From a gamma proteobacterium symbiont of Ctena orbiculata (lineage in GTDB: Bacteria > Pseudomonadota > Gammaproteobacteria > Chromatiales > Chromatiaceae), in assembly GCA_003094555.1 (NCBI GenBank), contig NATW01000119.1, positions 62,001 to 126,000 on the forward strand: DNA of 64,000 bases. Reading direction: 5' to 3'. A program made the translations under genes and the position numbers. Numbering within the stretch: position 1 is the first letter of the stretch; every line of letters starts with the position of its first letter. The notes beneath the pieces were generated by a model. The model was not told where the DNA came from, did not search any database, and saw only the letters and a program-made list of their open reading frames with translations. Positions 16,368-24,902 of the stretch are shown piece after piece.

Positions 16368-18707
16368 GTGTCAATACAGGACAGAAGAAACAAATATCAG
16401 AGTCAGTTTCAGCCGGTGCTGGATCGCTGTAAGGACACTGTAATCGTCTATATAAACGCCCTCCTCACCGAGCTTTTCAACAACTCGGATAAAGCGCTGA
16501 CCAGCTTTGCCCAAAAGGCCGAAACCAACGAGATACAAAATCGCTTTTTCGAAGCGATGGCGATGATCCGCAACAGACATGGACTGGTGGAGCATGAATT
16601 TCGCGAATTGCTCAGTGAGGGCTTCGACAAGTTCTGGAAAGACCAACCCGAGATAGATAGTTTTTCCGAAGAAGACACGGAACTGGAACTCGTCGATCAC
16701 GAATCGATGGATGTCTCCACCGCCCTGGAAAACATGATCAGCCGCACGGTGGGGCACCATCGTTCCCAGCTCTATGCACTGGGTCAGCGCCTGAGCGTGG
16801 TGAGTGGTGGACGTAGCGTTAAACATAAACAGATCCCTTCCGGCCCCCACCATCTGGCCAATGCATTCAGCGAAGCAATCGACGCATTGGGTCTGGAAGC
16901 GCGGATCAAGGTGATCATCCTCGCCCTGTTCGATAAATATGTGCTGAAGCAGTTGGGTTCGATCTATGACGACTTTAACAACAGCCTGAAGGAGGCTGGT
17001 GTTCTACCCCACTTACGCCCGGCGATCCAGAAGTCACCGGATGCAAAAGGCAGGACAGATGCTGAGGACGAGGATCATTCCGAGCTGCAGCAGGAACAGA
17101 CTCAGGAAGAGTTGGGTGAGGAGCTGTTCGGCTCGATTCTGGATATGATGGCCAGCCGGCGACGCACCTCGCCAGAGAAGGTTGCCGCTAAGGAAGCCGC
17201 AGCAAAAGCGGCCGGCCGCCAGCTTGGAAGCGCACCACCCGCCACCCAGGAGAATCTGGTTTCCGCCCTGAGTAATATCCAACCGGCTCAGCGCTCTGAC
17301 ATGATTCCGGATGTCAACGCACCCGGTGCCGCAATTTCCAACATCGAGATCGATGAGCAATTCCTTATCCGGGTCAAGCACACCCTTGCCGAAGAGCGCC
17401 ACAAGCTCTATTCCGAGGTTGGCGCGGACCGCCTTGAAGCGGCGGATGAGGATACCATCGACCTGGTGGGCATGCTGTTCGAATACATGTTGAATGATCC
17501 TGTGCTCCCGGCGGTAGCCAAGGCCCTGATCAGTCATCTGCATACCCCCTACCTCAAGGTCGCCATTATCGACCGCAAGCTGCTCACCGATAGCAATCAT
17601 GAGGCAAGGCAACTGCTCGATTCCCTGGTTGAAGCTGGCAGCCACTGGATAGACGAGCGCAATCTCAAGCGGGGCATCTACCCCGACATGCAGAATGTCA
17701 TCGACCGGGTACTGAAGGAATTTTCGGATAATGTCGGTCTGTTTACTACACTTCTGGAGGCATTCAAGAAACGTATGGATGAATTCAGGCGCAAGTCTGA
17801 CATCCTCGAAAAGCGTGCACAGGATTCCATCAAAGGCAGAGAGAAGCTGAATATTGCCAGACAGCGTGCCTCCCAGGAGATGAGAGCACGCTCGTTCAGC
17901 GAAAACCTTCCTCAACCAGCCAAGGATTTCCTGGAGAAGACCTGGGTAGACAAACTTGTATTTGTCCTGTTGCGCCATCCGGATGGTGAAATGAGCGACG
18001 ACTGGAAAGAGGCGTTGCGTATCGCAGATGAGATTGCCTGGACCTTTGAACCCAAAGACCAGAGCGAACGGGAAGAGTTAGAGCGGACTCTGCCAGATTT
18101 AAGGAAATCCATTGAGGAGGGCTTGGCCTCCCTGGGCGGATTTCACCAGGAGAAGAGCCAGACCCTGTTTGGCCTGCTGAGCAATGCCGAAACCGCATCC
18201 ATAGCAACCGAACAAGCGATAAAATCTGTCCAAACCTCGGAAACGGTGGTACCCATAACCGACAAGACTGTTGTGGATGCGGAGCCCAGCAAGCCAGTCA
18301 CCATCGAATCGCCTAAAGAAGAGGCCGAGGAAGAGGATATTCCTGAAGATGAAGAAGCAATGATGGAAAAATTGCGCAAGATCAAGTTCGGCACCTGGTT
18401 CGAAATCAGGGATGCTCAGAGTGGAGAATCACAAAAGGTTAAATTATCCTGGTTAAGTCCCTTGACTGCTTCGTGTATGTTCGTTGACAGAGCCGGTGTT
18501 CAAACCGCTATCAAACCACTAAGAACATTAGCGCAAGAGATTCTTAAAGGTGAATCAACCATTCTAGAAGACAGCAGTGATCCGTTTGTCGAGAGAACAT
18601 TGCATGCTATCAGACGTATGCTCCAACGCTCCTTGAAAACCACTGATGATATAGCTAGCGAACTCATCGAAGATGATGAGGAAAACGAGGGTAAAGAGGT
18701 CCGTTAA
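16368..18707 (+). CDS. DUF1631 family protein
   Basis: A large (779-residue) cytoplasmic protein of the DUF1631 family, rich in helices and charged residues. The N-terminal half includes NRHGLVEHEFRELLSEGFDKF, the middle includes VGMLFEYMLNDPVLP and WIDERNLKRGIYPDMQ, and a region about 395-430 reads VKHTLAEERHKLYSEVGA-like coiled segments. An acidic linker (EEAEEEDIPEDEEA) leads to a C-terminal PilZ-like beta domain (KIKFGTWFEIRD, then KLSWLSPLTASCMFVDRAG). I prefer GTG 16368, which has AAGGA 10 nt upstream, over an in-frame TTG at 16329 that has no SD. Family function is not established; old annotations as thymidine phosphorylase are wrong. It is followed 19 bp later by a PilZ gene, so c-di-GMP-linked signalling is a fair guess. 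Confidence 0.85.
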   Translation: MSIQDRRNKYQSQFQPVLDRCKDTVIVYINALLTELFNNSDKALTSFAQKAETNEIQNRFFEAMAMIRNRHGLVEHEFRELLSEGFDKFWKDQPEIDSFSEEDTELELVDHESMDVSTALENMISRTVGHHRSQLYALGQRLSVVSGGRSVKHKQIPSGPHHLANAFSEAIDALGLEARIKVIILALFDKYVLKQLGSIYDDFNNSLKEAGVLPHLRPAIQKSPDAKGRTDAEDEDHSELQQEQTQEELGEELFGSILDMMASRRRTSPEKVAAKEAAAKAAGRQLGSAPPATQENLVSALSNIQPAQRSDMIPDVNAPGAAISNIEIDEQFLIRVKHTLAEERHKLYSEVGADRLEAADEDTIDLVGMLFEYMLNDPVLPAVAKALISHLHTPYLKVAIIDRKLLTDSNHEARQLLDSLVEAGSHWIDERNLKRGIYPDMQNVIDRVLKEFSDNVGLFTTLLEAFKKRMDEFRRKSDILEKRAQDSIKGREKLNIARQRASQEMRARSFSENLPQPAKDFLEKTWVDKLVFVLLRHPDGEMSDDWKEALRIADEIAWTFEPKDQSEREELERTLPDLRKSIEEGLASLGGFHQEKSQTLFGLLSNAETASIATEQAIKSVQTSETVVPITDKTVVDAEPSKPVTIESPKEEAEEEDIPEDEEAMMEKLRKIKFGTWFEIRDAQSGESQKVKLSWLSPLTASCMFVDRAGVQTAIKPLRTLAQEILKGESTILEDSSDPFVERTLHAIRRMLQRSLKTTDDIASELIEDDEENEGKEVR

Positions 18708-18726
18708 GGACATAGGAAATGATTAC

Positions 18727-19068
18727 ATGCAAGAACAACGTCATTCTCCACGTAAAGTAGCTAACGAAGTACTGATCATTGCAGATCAAATAACTGGCAG
18801 TCAAATCGGCCGGGTGGTCAACATCAGTGCTGAAGGACTGATGTTATTGAGCGATGAACCGATGGTTACAGGCTCTGTCTATCAACTCAATCTGATTCTT
18901 CCAAATCCGAAGAATGGTCAAGATAATATCGCATTCGCTGCGGAAGCGGTATGGTGTACCGAAGCCTCCCAACCCGATAGTTTTTGGAGCGGATTTCACA
19001 TCATTGATATCGATGCTGAGAATGTATTGATTATCGATGAGCTGATTCTTGATTGGCATTCCCACTAG
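18727..19068 (+). CDS. PilZ domain protein
   Basis: A 113-residue single PilZ domain, a c-di-GMP receptor module. Both binding motifs are present: RxxxR as RHSPR near residue 5 and the NxSxxG box as NISAEG near residue 35. The start at ATG 18727 gives the usual short N-terminus; AGGA (18714) lies upstream. It begins 19 bp after the DUF1631 stop codon, so the two are probably one transcript. Because the DUF1631 protein itself ends in a PilZ-like fold, the pair may act together, perhaps in motility or surface behaviour. That link is inferred. Confidence 0.88.
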   Translation: MQEQRHSPRKVANEVLIIADQITGSQIGRVVNISAEGLMLLSDEPMVTGSVYQLNLILPNPKNGQDNIAFAAEAVWCTEASQPDSFWSGFHIIDIDAENVLIIDELILDWHSH

Positions 19069-19102
19069 GGCCTGCTTAGGGTTTTAGAAAGGCGAGAAGG
19101 AA

Positions 19103-19753
19103 TTAGTTAACCATCGCCAAACGGTTGCGCTCGAACTCGTTAAGCACCTTTTTCACATAGTTTTGTGTTTCCGGATAAGGTGGGATCTTGTTGCCGTATT
19201 TGGCTACCGCATTTTCACCTGCGTTGTAGGCTGCCAGTGCGAGCTTGATATCGAACTCGAATAACAACAAAAGATCTTTCAGATATTGAGCACCGCCATG
19301 AAGATTCTGGGTTGGGTCATAGGAATCGGTTACACCATAACGATTGGCGGTGGCCGGCATCAACTGCATCAATCCGCGCGCACCCTTCTTGGAAATCGCT
19401 TTCGGATCGTAGGCCGACTCGACCATCACCACTGCATGCAGTAAACCCGGGTGGAGATGGAACTGTTCGGCGACATTATCGATTACCGGCGTCAACCTGG
19501 CCTTGTTTTTTCGCATCCTTGCCAAACTGTAGTTGTTATGACTGTTACGCTTTTTCTTCCCACTACGCCACAATAGGCGGTAGTTACCCTTCATCGGTTT
19601 ATCGGTGAAATGGATGCTGCCATTCGCTCCCCGATATTTGTATATCTCAGCCATCGCGGACAAAGGCAGGCACACACAGACTCCCAGCAGGAGTAGCTGT
19701 TTGAAAATGCGTTTAGCGCTGATAGATCTTGATATCACGTAATCCCGGTCCAT
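19103..19753 (-). CDS. Lytic transglycosylase (SLT domain) with DUF4124 N-terminus
   Basis: A 216-residue exported murein-cleaving enzyme. A signal-type hydrophobic segment (QLLLLGVCVCLPLSAMA) ends near residue 35. A DUF4124-like strand region follows (IYKYRGANGSIHFTDKP). The Slt/MltE-type catalytic domain spans about 90-205: VVMVESAYDPKAISKKGARG with the catalytic Glu in VES, GLMQLMPATANRYGV, and ALAAYNAGENAVAKYG. The fold should cut peptidoglycan glycan strands with 1,6-anhydro product formation. The gene is monocistronic, convergent with the PilZ gene. An 11-base sequence (ACTAGGGCCTG) flanks it on both sides in the same orientation. Confidence 0.9.
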   Translation of the reverse strand: MDRDYVISRSISAKRIFKQLLLLGVCVCLPLSAMAEIYKYRGANGSIHFTDKPMKGNYRLLWRSGKKKRNSHNNYSLARMRKNKARLTPVIDNVAEQFHLHPGLLHAVVMVESAYDPKAISKKGARGLMQLMPATANRYGVTDSYDPTQNLHGGAQYLKDLLLLFEFDIKLALAAYNAGENAVAKYGNKIPPYPETQNYVKKVLNEFERNRLAMVN

Positions 19754-19764
19754 ATCGATTCAAC

Positions 19765-19786
19765 TAGGGCCTGTTAACAGGCCCTA
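19765..19786. repeat. Perfect 22-bp palindrome between the transglycosylase and ychJ
   Basis: The sequence starting TAGGGCCTGTT at 19765 is followed exactly by its reverse complement. The left arm (ACTAGGGCCTG) recurs at 19064-19074 on the other side of the transglycosylase gene. The site lies just upstream of the transglycosylase start and downstream of ychJ. It could be a protein-binding operator or a hairpin; there is no T-run typical of an intrinsic terminator. Confidence 0.7.
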
Positions 19787-19838
19787 AGGCAATTGTCGGC
19801 AAAAATCGAAGAAACTTGAAATCAAATGATTCTCCGGT

Positions 19839-20327
19839 TCAGGCACCACAGCATTTCTTATATTTCTTGCCACTGCCACAGGGGCAGGGTTCATTGCGCC
19901 CGACTTTCGGCTGATCCCGTTTCTCGGTTTTTGGCGCCACGAGCTGGCCATCGACAAAATACCAGGCTCCATCATGTTTGAGAAATCGGCTGATTTCATG
20001 ATGCGGCCTCACCATTCCCTGCTCTTTATAGGTGGCGATGAACTCGACACTGCCCTCTTCGTCGCTCTCCCCTCCCCCTTGCACCTTGACAATTTGCAGC
20101 CCCAGCCACTGGGAATTTTCCGCCCAACGCCTGGTGGCTTGAACATCGTGATCATGCCGATGATCCGGGTGCAGGGATTGATGTAAGAACTCCGCCTGGT
20201 TGGCACCGAAAGCACTGTAACGCGCCCGCATCAACTGCTCGGCTGTCTCTGCCTTTACCCTGCCCTCATGGATTGGCCCGCAACAGCTCTCATAGGCGAC
20301 ACCGGATCCACAGTAACATCCAGCCAT
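19839..20327 (-). CDS. ychJ: YchJ family protein (UPF0225) with SEC-C motifs
   Basis: A 162-residue cytoplasmic protein of the YchJ family. It has an N-terminal zinc-binding SEC-C-like motif ([16 protein letters not shown]), a central NTF2-like domain ([23 protein letters not shown]) and a C-terminal SEC-C motif ([21 protein letters not shown]). I set the start at ATG 20327, preceded by GGAGGAG at 4 nt; an in-frame GTG lies at 20339 but covers the SD. The molecular function is unknown in the family. It stands alone between two non-coding stretches. Confidence 0.9.
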   Translation of the reverse strand: MAGCYCGSGVAYESCCGPIHEGRVKAETAEQLMRARYSAFGANQAEFLHQSLHPDHRHDHDVQATRRWAENSQWLGLQIVKVQGGGESDEEGSVEFIATYKEQGMVRPHHEISRFLKHDGAWYFVDGQLVAPKTEKRDQPKVGRNEPCPCGSGKKYKKCCGA

Positions 20328-20339
20328 GATCTCCTCCAC

Positions 20340-20743
20340 ATGAATAATTATTATTTGGGAACAATAACATAGCGTCTGATTAACACCAAGACCAGGTTAA
20401 ACTACCGGTGTTTCAATACAGCAAAAGTTACCCCGTATGCAGCACAGTGAATATGGCCTGGACTGACCGGGATATTCAGGATATTGATGCTGTTGGTCTG
20501 GAATTTTTATGGCTGGAATGAAAAAAAGGTGGGGTTTACCCACCTTTAAGGCCTCTATCATCGAGGCAATAGACTGGAAAAACGGAGTGACCCCATGTTG
20601 AGTCCGCCTCTATTCAATTAACCGGTATAGGCATTCCCTGAGATCATTCCTACGCCGACAACTCTAACAACCTCCCATGACAGCTTGATGACACTGGATG
20701 GATCAGCCTGATGTCCCAGCTGGGCAGGCGCAACTCGCCTTGA
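20340..20743. other. Intergenic region between hrpA and ychJ
   Basis: The 404 bp hold the probable hrpA terminator (20521-20547, listed separately). Next to ychJ the minus strand is A/T-rich (around 20341-20370), where its promoter would be, though I see no clear -35. No open reading frame with a credible start is visible. Confidence 0.5.
20521..20547 (-). terminator. Probable rho-independent terminator downstream of hrpA
   Basis: On the minus strand AAAGGTGGG, loop TAAAC and CCCACCTTT form a perfect 9-bp stem whose last Ts run into four more, giving seven Ts. It lies about 200 bp after the hrpA stop; there is no other minus-strand gene between. Confidence 0.75.
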
Positions 20744-23700
20744 TCATAGCCCCATCGCTTCGATCCGCTTCTGCAACCGTTTGATGGAGACGGGATAAGC
20801 AGTCCCCAACTCCTGGGAGAAAAGGGAGATCCGCAACTCCTCCAGTCCCCAGCGCAGCTCCTCTATACGTTCATCAATCCGGCCACTCTGCCGATATTGC
20901 CTGTCCCACTGTTCCCATCGCTGCTGCAGTTCCGCCATCTCTCGCATCCGCTGTTGGTCCCTAGCTGCAGCATGGGGCAACTTTTCAACCCGTTTCACTA
21001 TACCCTGCAGATATCTGGGATAGTCATTCAGCCGTGCGTCCGGCACCTGCTGTAGAAATCCCCGATAGACCAGGCGCTCCAGCTGATGCTGCATATCCAG
21101 TACAGAACTCATCCAATTCACCTGGGTGACGGCAGCTATCGCTTGTCTGGTTTGATGGCTCAGCTGCAGAATCTGCAACAGCTGTTGACAGCTCCTGTTC
21201 GCCTCTTCCATCAGCATCCCCCGCTTGCTGTGCAGTCGTTTCGCAAAGCCCTCCTGGTCACGAATCTCCGGGAGTTGATTGAGGAATGTGCGATCGACGA
21301 TAAAGGCTACCAATTCATCTTCAAGATCCTGCTGAACCACACCCGGTTGCTCTGCATCGCCCTGTGGCACCTTGGCATAGAGCAGACGCATACGGTCGAG
21401 TTGGTTGAGATTCTTGCGCAGATAACGTATCTCCTTGGGCATCTTGAGCATAAGTAATCGTCGTACACCCGCTTTGTGGGCACGCAAGGCACTGCTCTCG
21501 GCATCAAGTAGACGAATCGCTACACTCTCCTCTTCATCCACCAGGGCGGGATAGCCCTGGAGTGCAATCCCTCCCTGCTCGACACCCATCTGTTTCGGCA
21601 GCTCACCGAAGTCCCAATCCCGCACTCCACTACGTTCAAAACCGGGGGAATCGAGATGTCGATGCTCAGCCTGTGGCTGGCCTGCATGGCGGCGTTTCAT
21701 ACCAGCCAGATCCCGCCCCTGCTCCAGGGTGGCACCCCCTTGATCGACCACCCGCACCCGCATGCGCAAGTGAGTGGGGATATCGGCTTCGCTCCAGGCA
21801 TGCTCAGGGATATGGACGCCACTGAGTTGTTTCAATCGCTCCCCCAGCACCTGTATCAAGGGCCTTTCGCTACTCGGCAGGTCTGCGAGACAGGCGTCTG
21901 CGAAATCGGGAACCGGGACGAATGAACGTCTTAGGGTTTTGGGTAATCCCCGGATCAAAGAGATTACCCGTTCTCGCAACAAGCCTGGCACCAACCATTG
22001 CAGACGCGCCTCGGTGATCTGATTCAGTACATCCTGGGGAACGATCAGGGTAAGACCATCCTTTGCGCTGCCTGGTTCGAACTCATACTCCAGGGGTAAC
22101 CGCATACCATTGATATCCAGGTGATCCGGAAACTGTTCGCCGGAGACCCGTTGTGATGCGTCCCTGATCAGGTCGGATTCATCCATATACAGGAGTTTCG
22201 GCTGCTGCTTGGATAGTTGCCGCAACCACTTTTCGAATCCCGGGGCTGTCGAAATATCTTCAGGTATGCGCTGATCGTAGAAGCTATAGATACGCTCCTC
22301 ATCCACCAGGATATCCCGCCGTCTCGACTTGGCTTCCTGGTCGTGAACGGCTTCGATCAACTCCTGATTATGGCGCCAGAAGGGTGCCCGGGTATGGAAG
22401 TCACCATCCACCAGGGCCGAGCGGATGAAGATCTCCCTGGCGACCACCGGATCGATGGGGGAGAAGTTGATCTTGCGACGGGGTATCAGGGTGATACCGA
22501 ACAGGGTGACTTTCTCATACCCCGCCACCTGGCCACGCTTCTTTTCCCAATGGGGCTCCGAGTAGTTTCGCTTTACCAGATGTCCCGCAGCTCTCTCAAC
22601 CCACTCGGGCTGGATCACTGCCAAGGTTCGCGCATAGAGTTTACTGGTCTCCACCAACTCCGCCGCCATCACCCACTTAGGCTGTTTTTTGTAGAGCCCA
22701 GAGCCGGGATAGATAAAAAAGCGGGTGTTCCTCGCCCCCAGATAGTCGTGACTGTTACTCTTTAGCCCGATATGACTCAACAGCCCACTCAAAAGGGCTC
22801 GATGGATCTCCTCATAACCCGCCTCGGCACTATTCTCGCGTAAGCCCATCTCATGCAACTGGGCGCGTAATTGGCGATGAATGTCGTGCCACTCCTGTAC
22901 CCGGTTCCAGGAGAGGAACTGACGCTTGCACCAGCGGTGAAATTTGTTTTTCGAGAGGTGTTTTCGCTGCTCCTCAACTTCCTCCCAGAGCGACAGATAA
23001 CTCAGGAAATCGGACTGCTCATGGCGAAATTTAGCGTGGGCCTCGTCCGCCAACTGCTGCTTCTCCACCGGGCGATCCCGCGGGTCCTGCACACTCAGGG
23101 CGGCGGCGATCACCATCACCTCTCTTAAACAGTGGCCATGGGCCGCTGACAGGAGCATCCTGCCGATGCGCGGATCCACGGGTAGCCTGGCCAATTGCTG
23201 TCCTAGACGGGTCACCTTATGGTCAACCGCAACCGCGCCAATCTCTTCCAGGATTCTGTACCCATCCTTGATGAGGCGGTGATCCGGGGGATCGATGAAG
23301 GGGAAGTGACTGATCTCTCCCAATCCGAGCAGTTTCATCTGCAGGATCACGGAGGCCAGATTGGTGCGCTGTATCTCAGGTTCGGTAAAGGGTCTGCGCG
23401 CCTCGAAATCCTCTTCCGTGAAGAGGCGGATACAGACCCCGGCCGCGAGCCGGCCGCAACGGCCCTTGCGTTGATCCGCCGAGGCTTGGGCGATCCGTTC
23501 CACGGGCAGGCGCTGTACCTTGCTACGGTGACTGTAGCGGCTGATGCGCGCATATCCCGTATCGATGACATAGCGTATGCCCGGTACGGTGAGGGAGGTT
23601 TCAGCCACATTGGTGGCCAATACGATGCGCCGGCTCGAGTGGGACTTGAACACCCGGTTCTGCTCCTCGATACTGAGCCGCGCATAGAGCGGCAGCACTT

Positions 23701-24655
23701 CCGTGGCGGGGAGTTTGTGTTTACGCAGGTTCTCCGCCGTCTCACGTATCTCACGCTCGCCGCTGAGAAAGACCAGGATGTCGCCTCGATCGATCAGCGA
23801 CAGCTCATCCACCGCATCCACTATGGCCTGTTGCAAAGGATCATCCCGCTCGTTCTCAGCCCCCTCCAGCGGTGGTCGATAGCGCGTTTCCACCGGATAG
23901 GTACGACCCGACACCTCCACGATGGGTGCGGCATTGAAATATTCGGAAAAGCGTTGCGGATCTATGGTGGCCGAAGTGATGATCAGTTTCAGATCGGAAC
24001 GCTTGACCCTCAGCTGTTTCAGGTAACCCAACAGGAAGTCGATATTCAGACTACGCTCATGGGCCTCGTCGATGATCAAGGTGTCGTATTGATTCAGATA
24101 GGGGTCCTGCTGGATCTCTGCAAGCAGTATCCCATCGGTCATCAGCTTGATATAGCTATGCGGCCCGACACGGTCGTTGAAGCGCACCTTATAGCCCACC
24201 GCCTGTCCGGTGGTAGATCCCAGTTCACTCGCCACCCGTGTTGCAAGGGTCCTGGCCGCAACCCGTCGCGGCTGGGTATGACCGATGTATCCCGACTGTC
24301 CCAGGCCGAGATCGAGACAGATCTTGGGCAGTTGCGTCGATTTACCCGATCCGGTTTCACCACACAGCACAACCACCTGGTTATCCTGAATCAGTGCCTT
24401 TATCTCATCCACTCGTTGACTGATAGGCAACACATCGGGATAAGAGATTTGCGGCAGATTCTCGCACCGCAGCTTAAGGCATTGCTGAGAATCCCGGATC
24501 GAGTGCCAGAGCTTTACCAGCCCTGCTGAATAGTCACCACCCCTGGCTTGGTTCTTTCTCAGATTGCGCAGTTGTCGAAACAGGCGGCGCCGATCCCGCA
24601 GCATGCACTGCTTGATCTCTTGCGGATCGGGGAAATCTTTGAGAGTCGCGCTCAC
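20744..24655 (-). CDS. hrpA: ATP-dependent RNA helicase HrpA
   Basis: A 1303-residue DEAH/RHA-family RNA helicase. Walker A is GETGSGKSTQLPKI near residue 98, the DEAH box is IIDEAHERSLNIDF near 195, the SAT motif IITSATIDPQRFSEYF near 225, and motif VI QRKGRCGRLAAGVC near 400. The HA2 and OB-fold regions follow, then the long C-terminal DUF3418 extension typical of HrpA (about 600-1300). E. coli HrpA is 1300 residues, so this is full length. HrpA resolves stalled ribosome collisions and processes some mRNAs. The gene is monocistronic; its 5' region contains two REP-like hairpins shared with the pnt 3' end. Confidence 0.96.
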   Translation of the reverse strand: MSATLKDFPDPQEIKQCMLRDRRRLFRQLRNLRKNQARGGDYSAGLVKLWHSIRDSQQCLKLRCENLPQISYPDVLPISQRVDEIKALIQDNQVVVLCGETGSGKSTQLPKICLDLGLGQSGYIGHTQPRRVAARTLATRVASELGSTTGQAVGYKVRFNDRVGPHSYIKLMTDGILLAEIQQDPYLNQYDTLIIDEAHERSLNIDFLLGYLKQLRVKRSDLKLIITSATIDPQRFSEYFNAAPIVEVSGRTYPVETRYRPPLEGAENERDDPLQQAIVDAVDELSLIDRGDILVFLSGEREIRETAENLRKHKLPATEVLPLYARLSIEEQNRVFKSHSSRRIVLATNVAETSLTVPGIRYVIDTGYARISRYSHRSKVQRLPVERIAQASADQRKGRCGRLAAGVCIRLFTEEDFEARRPFTEPEIQRTNLASVILQMKLLGLGEISHFPFIDPPDHRLIKDGYRILEEIGAVAVDHKVTRLGQQLARLPVDPRIGRMLLSAAHGHCLREVMVIAAALSVQDPRDRPVEKQQLADEAHAKFRHEQSDFLSYLSLWEEVEEQRKHLSKNKFHRWCKRQFLSWNRVQEWHDIHRQLRAQLHEMGLRENSAEAGYEEIHRALLSGLLSHIGLKSNSHDYLGARNTRFFIYPGSGLYKKQPKWVMAAELVETSKLYARTLAVIQPEWVERAAGHLVKRNYSEPHWEKKRGQVAGYEKVTLFGITLIPRRKINFSPIDPVVAREIFIRSALVDGDFHTRAPFWRHNQELIEAVHDQEAKSRRRDILVDEERIYSFYDQRIPEDISTAPGFEKWLRQLSKQQPKLLYMDESDLIRDASQRVSGEQFPDHLDINGMRLPLEYEFEPGSAKDGLTLIVPQDVLNQITEARLQWLVPGLLRERVISLIRGLPKTLRRSFVPVPDFADACLADLPSSERPLIQVLGERLKQLSGVHIPEHAWSEADIPTHLRMRVRVVDQGGATLEQGRDLAGMKRRHAGQPQAEHRHLDSPGFERSGVRDWDFGELPKQMGVEQGGIALQGYPALVDEEESVAIRLLDAESSALRAHKAGVRRLLMLKMPKEIRYLRKNLNQLDRMRLLYAKVPQGDAEQPGVVQQDLEDELVAFIVDRTFLNQLPEIRDQEGFAKRLHSKRGMLMEEANRSCQQLLQILQLSHQTRQAIAAVTQVNWMSSVLDMQHQLERLVYRGFLQQVPDARLNDYPRYLQGIVKRVEKLPHAAARDQQRMREMAELQQRWEQWDRQYRQSGRIDERIEELRWGLEELRISLFSQELGTAYPVSIKRLQKRIEAMGL

Positions 24656-24750
24656 GGTGACAATTTAGGGGGGTTCAATGCTTGTATATGAATCGTACTT
24701 GGTTCTGCAATCACCCAACAATATACCACACCGATTAAGAGCCAGGTTTC

Positions 24751-24768
24751 GGTGGGGCAGGCCCCACC
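24751..24768. repeat. REP-like hairpin GGTGGGGCAGGCCCCACC
   Basis: A perfect short palindrome in the hrpA-pntB gap. It shares the GGTGGGGC/GCCCCACC arms with units at 47562-47581 and 52361-52439, so it belongs to a dispersed family. It may also act as a transcription barrier after pntB. Confidence 0.7.
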
Positions 24769-24793
24769 AATCACGGCTAAACAATCTGGTTCC

Positions 24794-24850
24794 GGTGCGG
24801 CAAGCCGCACCCTAGGCTTCGATTACATGTAGGGTGCGGCTTGCCGCACC
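24794..24850. repeat. Inverted pair of REP-like hairpins
   Basis: Two copies of one 21-base unit face each other: 24794-24814 (GGTGCGGCAAGCCGCACCC, then TA) and its reverse complement at 24830-24850. Each unit is itself a hairpin (GGTGCGGC AA GCCGCACC). The right copy is preceded by GTAG at 24829-24832, the tetranucleotide that marks REP units mobilised by RAYT proteins. The pair lies between pntB and hrpA and could form a large cruciform or a bidirectional terminator-like structure. Confidence 0.75.
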
Positions 24851-24902
24851 ATTTTAGAAGTGGATTGGATAACTAATCGGCATACGCTTTATAAGGGAAG
24901 AA

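Noticed and set aside
17034-17978. 314-codon minus-strand frame opposite the DUF1631 gene
   Set aside because: It lies wholly within the DUF1631 gene and has no motif or own promoter.
23219-24529. 436-codon plus-strand frame opposite the hrpA N-terminal half
   Set aside because: HrpA motifs lie on the minus strand; the reverse frame is a composition shadow.
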